From CAYMOV01 sp964392085 (lineage in GTDB: Bacteria > Oederibacteriota > Muellerivitia > Muellerivitales > Muellerivitaceae), in contig CAYMOV010000072.1 in the NCBI GenBank assembly GCA_964392085.1, positions 1-13,068 on the forward strand: a stretch of DNA of 13,068 bases, read 5' to 3'. The position numbers were made by a program, and so were the translations under genes. The notes under the pieces were generated by a model. That model did not search any database and was not told the DNA's origin. It saw only the letters and a list, made by a program, of their open reading frames with translations. Of the stretch, positions 7,947 to 13,068 are shown one piece after another; position 1 is the first letter of the stretch; the number at the start of each line of letters is the position of its first letter.

Positions 7947-7963
7947 TGTAAATATATTAAACA
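7947..7963. promoter_or_regulatory. Upstream activator site 2 (17-bp dyad)
   Basis: TGTAAATATATTAAACA is a second, weaker copy of the 17-bp motif, starting 29 bp after site 1 (about three helical turns). Its centre is about 116 bp upstream of the predicted sigma54 start. A TTTACA half-site at 7938-7943 lies between the two. Confidence 0.42.
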
Positions 7964-7972
7964 CATGGCTTT

Positions 7973-7990
7973 ACACTTTTATAAATGTGT
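7973..7990. promoter_or_regulatory. ACAC/GTGT dyad in the control region
   Basis: The 18-bp sequence ACACTTTTATAAATGTGT matches its own reverse complement at 16 of 18 positions. It is preceded by TTTACA (7970-7975), a half-site of the 17-bp motif. It may be an additional binding site, though its spacing differs from sites 1 and 2. Confidence 0.3.
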
Positions 7991-8044
7991 TTTATCCTTA
8001 TGACGAATTTAAAGGGTTTTTGAGTCGTTTTTAAAGCCCGTTTT

Positions 8045-8060
8045 TGGCATAACCCTTGCT
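8045..8060 (+). promoter_or_regulatory. Sigma54 (-24/-12) promoter
   Basis: TGGCATAACCCTTGCT matches the sigma54 consensus TGGCAYRNNNNTTGCW at every defined position, with the invariant GG (8046-8047) and GC (8058-8059) exactly 10 nt apart. The predicted start is near 8071. It faces forward, away from the sigma54 activator gene, at the end of an AT-rich tract with dyads at activator distances. Confidence 0.78.
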
Positions 8061-8070
8061 CTATAACCGA

Positions 8071-8161
8071 AGTGGAAGCAACGCTCCGCTTGACCCGCGG
8101 GACCTGCATCCGAACCAAACCTCCAGAGGCCTCGGTCCGACCCACCGGGGCCTCTTTTTTT
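8071..8161 (+). ncRNA. Candidate sigma54-dependent small RNA
   Basis: A transcript starting at the predicted sigma54 +1 (about 8071) and ending in the T-run at 8155-8161 would be about 90 nt. The 5' part can form a small hairpin (GGAAGC with GCTCC, one bulged A) and the 3' part is the 12-bp terminator stem. A GTG at 8072 opens a frame of about 32 codons but has no leader for a ribosome binding site and runs through the terminator, so a peptide is unlikely. No known RNA family is recognised. The alternative is that the terminator only serves the upstream operon and the promoter drives a longer read-through. Confidence 0.45.
8125..8161 (+). terminator. Strong Rho-independent terminator
   Basis: AGAGGCCTCGGT (8125-8136) pairs with ACCGGGGCCTCT (8144-8155), 12 bp with one T-G wobble and a 7-nt loop, followed by a run of seven T residues (8155-8161). 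It would end both the activator operon and any RNA started at the sigma54 promoter. Confidence 0.9.
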
Positions 8162-8170
8162 ATATAAAAT

Positions 8171-8493
8171 CAGGGGGCGACCTCCCCCTGATAACCCCCC
8201 GTCAGGGGGAAACGGCCCCCCTGAACCCNNNNNNNNNNNNNNNNNNNNNNNNNNNNNNNNNNNNNNNNNNNNNNNNNNNNNNNNNNNNNNNNNNNNNNNN
8301 NNNNNNNNNNNNNNNNNNNNNNNNNNNNGACCCGCGCTTCATGGGGCGACCTCCCCCTGATAACCCCCCGTCAGGGGGAAACGGCCCCCCTGAACCCCCT
8401 TAAGGGGTCGTCCTCCCTGACCCGCGCTTCATGGGGCGACCTCCCCCTGATAACCCCCCGTCAGGGGGAAACGTCCCCCCTGAAACCCCCTCC
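8171..8493. repeat. 90-bp tandem repeat array with internal hairpins, broken by the gap
   Basis: Copy A (8171-8228, truncated), copy B (8329-8418) and copy C (8419-about 8493, truncated) share a core with CGACCTCCCCCTGATAAC and GTCAGGGGGAAACG. B and C are exactly 90 bp apart. Each core can fold TCAGGGGG against CCCCCCTGA, and copy B also has CCCCTTAAGGGG. There are no variable spacers, so it is not CRISPR. True copy number is unknown because a gap lies inside the array. No gene is seen here. Confidence 0.85.
8229..8328. other. Assembly gap (100 N)
   Basis: Exactly 100 N residues, the conventional placeholder for a gap of unknown length. It falls inside the hairpin-rich tandem array, which probably caused the assembly break. 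Confidence 0.97.
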
Positions 8494-8529
8494 AGGTCCC
8501 CCCAATTCCCCGCTTCTTCCGTGATACTT

Positions 8530-8559
8530 TTGCCCAATTCCAACTTTTGGTTTTAAAAT
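8530..8559 (+). promoter_or_regulatory. Candidate sigma70-type promoter for the transferase gene
   Basis: TTGCCC (8530-8535, 4 of 6) and TAAAAT (8554-8559, 5 of 6) are separated by 18 nt, giving a start near 8566. It lies in the short AT-rich stretch just before the gene. If right, the TTG at 8547 is upstream of the transcript and cannot be the start codon. Confidence 0.45.
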
Positions 8560-8597
8560 CGAAGTTAGAAACCCCTTTGGACGCCCGGAGGACACCC

Positions 8598-9695
8598 CTG
8601 AACGCCACCTGGATCCTTTTCGCCGCCGCTTTCCTTCTCTCCCTGGGGCTGACCCCCCTCTTCCGCAAAATCGCCCTCCGTACCCAGTTCCTGGACAACC
8701 CCGCGGGCCAGTTGAAGAAGCACACCGCCCCAGTGCCTTACCTGGGCGGGCTGGCGGTCTGCCTCGCCTTCGCTTTCTCGACCTTGGGGGCCGTGATCCT
8801 GGTGGCCCCCTCCGACCTCAACACCCTCTTGGCGCTCCTGGCCGGGGGCGCCGTGGTGGCCCTGCTGGGCCTCTGGGACGACCTCTTCGGCCTGGGCCCC
8901 TGGTTCAAGTTCCTTATCCAGATCCTGGCGGCCCTGTTGCTCGTGGGCTTCGGCGTGAAGATGGAATTCCTCCCCAGCCAACCGGCCCTCGGGATCGCCC
9001 TGACGGTCCTCTGGATCGTGGCGGTCACCAACGCGGTGAACCTCGTGGACATCATGGACGGCCTGGCGGGCTCGGTGGCCCTGGTGGCCTGCCTGGGGTT
9101 CATCCTGGTCCCCCTGCAGGGTGAGCAGACCTACGTGAACCTGGCGGCGGCGGCTCTCGGCGGGTCCCTCCTGGGGTTCCTTCCCTTCAATTGGCGGCCC
9201 GCCCGAATCTACCTGGGGGACACCGGCGCCCTGTTCACCGGCTACATCCTGGCCGGGGTGGCCTTGGGGGAACGCTACACCCAACTCAACAACGTCGGCC
9301 TTTTCGCGCCGATCCTGATTTTGGGCGTGCCCCTTTACGACACGAGCCTGGTGACCGCGCTTCGCCTGATGAAGGGTCGGTCTCCCTTCAAGGGCTCGAA
9401 CGACCACCTGGCCCTGCGGTTACGGGCCCTCGGCCTCAGCGTGCCCCAAGTGGCGTCCTTGTTGGCGGGGACCGGGGTCGTCTTGGCCATCTCGTCCTAC
9501 CTGTTGATCCGCCTGTCCGAGAAGCGCGCGCTCTTCCTCATGTTCCTATTGGGGTCGATGGCCATGGTGTTGAGTTTCCTCGTGTCCCAAGTCACCATGG
9601 AGACCGCCACCACGGGCCACGGTGCGCCGCGACGGCTTTTTCCCGACAAGCCCCCTCGGCCGCCGAAAACCAAACGCCGCCCCAAGGGACGTTGA
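8598..9695 (+). CDS. WecA/MraY-family undecaprenyl-phosphate sugar-1-phosphate transferase
   Basis: This roughly 365-residue polytopic membrane enzyme should transfer a UDP-linked (usually N-acetyl) hexosamine phosphate onto undecaprenyl phosphate, the first step of a lipid-linked glycan. Family marks seen are DNPAGQLKKHTAPVPYLGGLA (33-53), WDD (93-95), NAVNLVDIMDGLAG (145-158, Mg2+/catalytic Asp region), LGDTGALFTGY (206-216) and NDHLALRL (268-275). The C-terminal 25 residues are Pro/Lys/Arg-rich. No ATG or GTG is available. The frame stays open back to a TTG at 8547, but that lies within the likely promoter. GGAGGA at 8587-8592 sits 5 nt before CTG at 8598, which gives exactly the family-type N terminus, so I place the start at this rare CTG. 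TTG at 8577 is a fallback. The motif set suits WecA/TagO-like enzymes more than MraY. The next gene starts 3 nt after the stop. Confidence 0.86.
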   Translation: MNATWILFAAAFLLSLGLTPLFRKIALRTQFLDNPAGQLKKHTAPVPYLGGLAVCLAFAFSTLGAVILVAPSDLNTLLALLAGGAVVALLGLWDDLFGLGPWFKFLIQILAALLLVGFGVKMEFLPSQPALGIALTVLWIVAVTNAVNLVDIMDGLAGSVALVACLGFILVPLQGEQTYVNLAAAALGGSLLGFLPFNWRPARIYLGDTGALFTGYILAGVALGERYTQLNNVGLFAPILILGVPLYDTSLVTALRLMKGRSPFKGSNDHLALRLRALGLSVPQVASLLAGTGVVLAISSYLLIRLSEKRALFLMFLLGSMAMVLSFLVSQVTMETATTGHGAPRRLFPDKPPRPPKTKRRPKGR

Positions 9696-9698
9696 GCC

Positions 9699-11009
9699 TT
9701 GCGCGTCCCGGTCCTGATCGCGGGCGGCGGACTGGCGGGTCTCGCCTGCGCGCGGGAACTCCAGGCCGCCCAAGTTCCCTACCTCCTCGTGGAACGTGAA
9801 GCTGAACCCGGCGGCCTATGCCGGTCCGTGCGGTCGGGCCCCTACACCTTCGATTACACCGGCCACTTCCTCCACTTCAAGAACCCCCGGACGCGGTCCT
9901 GGGTCCAGTCGCTCCCGGGCCTGAGGCTGAAGGAAAGGCGCCGCCACGCCGCGATCTACAGCCGGGGCGGCTACAGCGAGTACCCCTACCAAGAAAACAC
10001 CTACGGCCTTCCGACGGCCACGGCCCGCGAGAACCTTTTGGGCTACCTGGAGGCGGCCCTGCAAACGCGGTTCCACGGGAAGGACGCGGCGGAGGCCGAG
10101 GATTTCCTCGAGTGGTCGCGCCGGGCGTTCGGCTTGGGCATCACGAAAAACTTCATGGAGCCCTACAACGCCAAACTCTGGAAGTTTCCCCTCGACCGAC
10201 TGACGACCCATTGGATGGGCCGGTTCGTGCCCCGGCCCCAGGTGAAGGCCGTGGTGGAGGGCGCCCTCCGGGTCCGACCCTCGGCGGCGGGTTATAACGC
10301 GACCTTCCTCTACCCCGAGGGGGACGGCATCCAAGCCCTTCCCCGGGCTTTGGCCCAGGGCCTCCCGAACCTGGCCTGCGGCACGGCCCTCCGGTCCCTG
10401 GACCTGGGCAGGCGCGAGGCGCGGTTGTCGAACGGAGCCCGCGTGGGTTATGACCGCCTCGTCTCAACCTTGCCCCTCCCGACTTTGGCGGCCCTGACGG
10501 AAGACTTACCGGCGCCGCTCCGGCGCCAGGCCCGGGGCCTGAAGGCCACCTCGGTGGTCAGCCTTAACTACGGCCTGAGGCGGCCGGATCCGGTGCCCTA
10601 CAGTTGGGTGTATTTCCCCGAGCCGCGGTTCGACTTCCACCGGGCCGGCTGCCTCTCGGCCTGCGTGGCCGAATCGGCCCCGAAATCGGGATCCACCCTC
10701 TATGTTGAGGTGTCTTACCGGGGACCGAAGCCCGATGTCCGGGCGTTGGGGCGAAGGGTGCTCGGGTCCTTGAAGTCCATCGGTTGGATCAAGAGCGAGA
10801 GGGACGTGGCGGTCCGGGTGGACCTGGACCTGCCGGGGGCCTATGTGGTGTACGACGCCCACCGGGAAAAGACGGTCCCGGGGCTCCTGGCCCACTTCCG
10901 GTCCGGCGGCGTCGAGTCGGCGGGTCGCTGGGGCCTCTGGGAATACGGCAGCATGGAATCGGCGTTGGAACAGGGCCGCCAAGCGGCCGTCCGGGTCCGG
11001 GGCCGGTAG
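9699..11009 (+). CDS. FAD-dependent oxidoreductase, UDP-galactopyranose mutase/protoporphyrinogen oxidase-like
   Basis: A 436-residue soluble flavoprotein. The N-terminal dinucleotide-binding fold is clear: AGGGLAGLACARELQ (8-22), Glu32 at the end of strand 2, and EPGGLCRS (36-43). Then come FDYTGHFLHF (51-60), EYPYQENTYGLP (94-105), and FGLGITKNFMEPYNAKLWKFPLDRLTTHWMGRFVPRP (144-180), a block typical of uncharacterised oxidoreductases often found beside glycan genes. A late WGLWEYGSMESALEQGRQAA helix closes the FAD site. Substrate is unknown; sugar-nucleotide ring contraction, isomerisation or oxidation are the options suggested by the neighbour. The start is TTG at 9699, with AAGGGA at 9684-9689 inside the end of the upstream gene and only 3 nt between the genes, so they form an operon. 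Length and motifs argue against a true heme-pathway enzyme, but this is not certain. Confidence 0.82.
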   Translation: MRVPVLIAGGGLAGLACARELQAAQVPYLLVEREAEPGGLCRSVRSGPYTFDYTGHFLHFKNPRTRSWVQSLPGLRLKERRRHAAIYSRGGYSEYPYQENTYGLPTATARENLLGYLEAALQTRFHGKDAAEAEDFLEWSRRAFGLGITKNFMEPYNAKLWKFPLDRLTTHWMGRFVPRPQVKAVVEGALRVRPSAAGYNATFLYPEGDGIQALPRALAQGLPNLACGTALRSLDLGRREARLSNGARVGYDRLVSTLPLPTLAALTEDLPAPLRRQARGLKATSVVSLNYGLRRPDPVPYSWVYFPEPRFDFHRAGCLSACVAESAPKSGSTLYVEVSYRGPKPDVRALGRRVLGSLKSIGWIKSERDVAVRVDLDLPGAYVVYDAHREKTVPGLLAHFRSGGVESAGRWGLWEYGSMESALEQGRQAAVRVRGR

Positions 11010-11044
11010 CCCCGCCTGGGGTGGGACTGGGACTGGGCCTCCTG

Positions 11045-11050
11045 TATAAT
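11045..11050 (+). promoter_or_regulatory. Candidate -10 element (TATAAT)
   Basis: A perfect TATAAT in a GC-rich gap, 35 nt before the start codon of the cyclic-nucleotide-binding gene. The predicted start is near 11057. The -35 is poor (TGGGAC at 11022 with a 17-nt spacer). Confidence 0.45.
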
Positions 11051-11085
11051 GCCGTTTTCCACCAGCCCAGGCCCGGAGTTTGACG

Positions 11086-11538
11086 ATGCCCACGCCCATC
11101 GAGCCCGAAGTCCTCAAGGCCCAGCCCCTGTTCAAGTCCCTGGGGAAGGCCGAACTGGACAACCTGGGCCTCCTGCTGTTCGAGAAGACCTACACCCCGG
11201 GAGCCACATTGTTCGTCGAGGGCATGAGCGGCGAGATCCTTTACCTGATCCGCAAGGGACGGGTGGACATCACCAAGAAGGGCCCGGACCGCGAGGACAA
11301 GGTGCTGGCGTCGCTGTCGGCCGGGGAATTCCTCGGTGAGATGTCCCTGATTGAGAACCAACCCCGCAGCGCCACCGCGCGCGTGGCCGAGGAGTCCGTC
11401 TTGCTCGTGATGACCAAGAAGTCCTTCAACGTGATGCTCGAGAAATTCCCGGCGCTGGCCGTGAAGATCCTCCTCGAGTTCCTCAAGACCGCCAACGCCC
11501 GCGTCCGCAAGGCCAATGAAACGCTGAAGCAGGTTTGA
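11086..11538 (+). CDS. Stand-alone cyclic-nucleotide-binding domain protein
   Basis: This 150-residue protein is almost entirely one CAP-family beta-barrel domain. Seen are GATLFVEGMSGEILYLIRKGRVDI (about 40-63) and the phosphate-binding cassette GEFLGEMSLIENQPRSATA (about 80-98), which retains the Glu and the Arg that contact cyclic nucleotide phosphate and ribose. A C-terminal helix follows. There is no helix-turn-helix, kinase or channel part, so it is probably a regulatory module that binds cAMP, cGMP or another ligand and acts on a partner. ATG at 11086 has GGAG at 11074-11077 (8-nt spacing); a TTG two codons earlier is less likely. A TATAAT lies just upstream. The TPR gene follows after 5 nt, suggesting joint expression. 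Confidence 0.85.
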   Translation: MPTPIEPEVLKAQPLFKSLGKAELDNLGLLLFEKTYTPGATLFVEGMSGEILYLIRKGRVDITKKGPDREDKVLASLSAGEFLGEMSLIENQPRSATARVAEESVLLVMTKKSFNVMLEKFPALAVKILLEFLKTANARVRKANETLKQV

Positions 11539-11543
11539 GGCCC

Positions 11544-13068
11544 ATGAAACCGCAAAGGCTCAAGTTCCTCGGTCTGGTCCTCCTGGCGTCCCTGGCCCTC
11601 ACGGCCCGGCCCTGGGCCCGCGTGACCCTGGTTCCCGGCCAGCCTACGGATGGGGACACCCGGGCCCAAAAGCGGCTCGCCCTTTGGCATTACGCCAACG
11701 CGCTTTACGCCCAAAACCTGGGCGACATCGACCGGGCCCTGGCCGAGTACAACCAGGCCGCCCTCTTCGACCCCAATTCGCCCTCCATCCACGCGCAACT
11801 GGCTTACCACTATTACGTGTCCGGCCTCGACTACAAGACCGTGGAGGAGCTGGAAAAGTCCCTGGTGCTGGACCCGGGGGACGAGGGCACCCGGTTGCTC
11901 CTGGCGGGACTGCTGGCCAAGCAGGGCGACACCGGCCGCGCCAAGGACGAGTACAACCGCATCCTCGCGAAGAACCCCCGCAACACCGACGCCCGTTACT
12001 ACCTGGCCGGGGTTTACGTGGGCGAGAACCGAAACGACGACGCCATCGAGCAGTACCAGATGATCCTCAAGACGAACCCCAAGGACAACTGGGCCTATTA
12101 CGCCTGGTACAACCTGGGCCTGATCTACACCCGCCTCAACCAGAGCGGGAAGGCCGAGGACGCCCTCCGCAACGCCATCAAGCTGAACCCCTCGATGGAT
12201 TCGGCCTACCTCTCCCTGGGCCTCCTGCTCGAGTGGAACGGCAAACCCAAGGACGCCGCCGAGGTGTACGAGGCGCTCCTCAAGCAGGAGCCCGGCAACC
12301 CCCAGGCCATCCAGGCCATGGGCAAGATGTACTACGACTCGCAGGCCTACGCCAAGGCGTTGCCGGCGTTCCAGACCTACCTCCAGGCCCAACCCAAGGA
12401 CCCCGGCGGGCTTGAGTACTACGGCTTGACCGCCTTCAAGCTGGAGAAATATCCCGAGGCCGTGAAGGCCTTCCAGGACCTGGTGGAGGCCCAACCCCAA
12501 AGCGCCTTGAACCGGTACCGCCTGGCGGCCGCGTTCGAATCCCTGGGTCGGATCGACGAGGCGGCCGACCAACTGAGGGAGGTGCTGAAGCGCGAACCGA
12601 AGGAAACCGACGCCTGGGTGCGGTTGACCCTCTTGTACCAGAGGCAAAACCGGGCCGAGGAGGCCCGGGCGGTTCTCCAGGAGGCCCTGGACGCCCAACC
12701 CCGGGACCCGGACCTGATGCTCCTGCGCGGCGTGTCCGAGCTGGACCAGGACCACTACGACGAGGCGGAAAGCTGGATCCAAAAGGTCCTCAACCAGGAT
12801 CCCAAGAACGCCGGGGCGGCCTTCTACTACGGCGTGGCGCAGGACAAGAGCGGGCATTTCGACGAGGCCATGAAGTCCATGGCGAGGGCCGTGGCGCTGG
12901 ACCCTCGTAACGCCGAGTCGCGCAACTACATGGGGTATTCCTACGCCGAGAAGGGGATCAAGCTCGACGAGGCCGAGAAACTGATCCGCCAGGCGGTGAA
13001 GCTCGACCCCGACAGCCCTTATTACCAGGACAGCCTGTCCTGGGTCCTTTACCAGAAGAAGGAATATA
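11544..13068 (+). CDS. Exported TPR-repeat protein (3' partial)
   Basis: The reading frame is open from ATG 11544 to the window end (508 codons), so its C terminus is missing. Residues 1-28 look like a Sec signal peptide or N-terminal anchor (MKPQRLKFLGLVLLASLALTARPWA). The rest is an array of about twelve 34-residue TPR units, with repeated signatures such as GDIDRALAEYNQAALFDPNS and GENRNDDAIEQYQMILKTNP. Near the end, GYSYAEKGIKLDEAEKLIRQAVKLDP (464 onward) and DSLSWVLYQKKEY (from 496) form the closing pattern common in Gram-negative periplasmic or outer-membrane-associated TPR proteins. It probably acts as a protein-interaction scaffold in the envelope; no enzyme activity is seen. GAGG at 11537-11540 overlaps the end of the preceding gene, so translation may be coupled to it. 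Confidence 0.88.
   Translation, partial: MKPQRLKFLGLVLLASLALTARPWARVTLVPGQPTDGDTRAQKRLALWHYANALYAQNLGDIDRALAEYNQAALFDPNSPSIHAQLAYHYYVSGLDYKTVEELEKSLVLDPGDEGTRLLLAGLLAKQGDTGRAKDEYNRILAKNPRNTDARYYLAGVYVGENRNDDAIEQYQMILKTNPKDNWAYYAWYNLGLIYTRLNQSGKAEDALRNAIKLNPSMDSAYLSLGLLLEWNGKPKDAAEVYEALLKQEPGNPQAIQAMGKMYYDSQAYAKALPAFQTYLQAQPKDPGGLEYYGLTAFKLEKYPEAVKAFQDLVEAQPQSALNRYRLAAAFESLGRIDEAADQLREVLKREPKETDAWVRLTLLYQRQNRAEEARAVLQEALDAQPRDPDLMLLRGVSELDQDHYDEAESWIQKVLNQDPKNAGAAFYYGVAQDKSGHFDEAMKSMARAVALDPRNAESRNYMGYSYAEKGIKLDEAEKLIRQAVKLDPDSPYYQDSLSWVLYQKKEY

Noticed and set aside
8061..8125. Possible tRNA gene between the sigma54 promoter and terminator
   Set aside because: No cloverleaf, no acceptor stem pairing and no T-loop in the right place on either strand.
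8418..8426. 9-nt TGACCCGCG shared by the tandem repeat and the candidate sRNA (8091-8099)
   Set aside because: Too short and GC-rich in a GC-rich genome; likely coincidence.
8171..8493. Possible CRISPR array
   Set aside because: Units are 90 bp head-to-tail with no unique spacers between short repeats, and no cas gene is nearby.
11241..12857. 538-codon open frame on the minus strand
   Set aside because: It is antisense to the cyclic-nucleotide-binding and TPR genes, whose domains are clear. The translation is repetitive and shows no family motifs.

Overview
The window comes from a GC-rich Gram-negative-type bacterium. The coding genes prefer C or G at third codon positions, while the few true regulatory gaps are AT-rich. 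The combination of a secreted GH5 cellulase with a very long Thr/Pro/Ser linker, a C-terminal FlgD-like or sorting-like module, and many TPR proteins resembles uncultured phyla such as FCPU426, Goldbacteria or Fibrobacteres-like lineages. That placement is a family-resemblance guess, not something the sequence proves. A 100-N run at 8229-8328 shows this is a scaffold with an assembly gap.

Layout: (1) 2-236, the last 37 codons of a polynucleotide phosphorylase-like gene followed by two hairpins, the second a canonical terminator. (2) 273-1943, minus strand, a multispanning GT39/PMT-type glycosyltransferase convergent with pnp. (3) 1944-2410, a divergent intergenic region holding a forward terminator with no visible gene in front of it. 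(4) 2411-5449, a secreted GH5 endoglucanase with a roughly 575-residue TP-rich linker containing a 270-bp tandem duplication. (5) 5601-7922, a two-gene operon: a small membrane-anchored protein and a sigma54-dependent activator with zinc-ribbon, TPR, AAA+ and Fis-HTH regions. (6) 7923-8161, an AT-rich control region with 17-bp dyads, a perfect -24/-12 sigma54 promoter and, about 90 nt later, a strong intrinsic terminator, which together look like a small RNA gene. (7) 8171-8493, a 90-bp tandem repeat array rich in hairpins, interrupted by the assembly gap. (8) 8598-11009, a WecA/MraY-family prenyl-phosphate sugar-phosphate transferase and an FAD oxidoreductase of the UDP-galactopyranose-mutase/protoporphyrinogen-oxidase-like type. 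(9) 11086-13068, a stand-alone cyclic-nucleotide-binding domain protein and an exported TPR protein that runs off the window.

How it may work together: the most coherent unit is regulatory. The activator gene is flanked by 17-bp dyads of the form TGTnAA-N5-TTnACA: one upstream of its operon over the best -10 candidate, and two downstream about 115-145 bp ahead of the predicted sigma54 start. This suggests an activator that controls its own operon and switches on an adjacent sigma54-dependent small RNA. The remaining genes are cell-surface themed: glycosyl transfer, lipid-linked glycan initiation and secreted cellulase.
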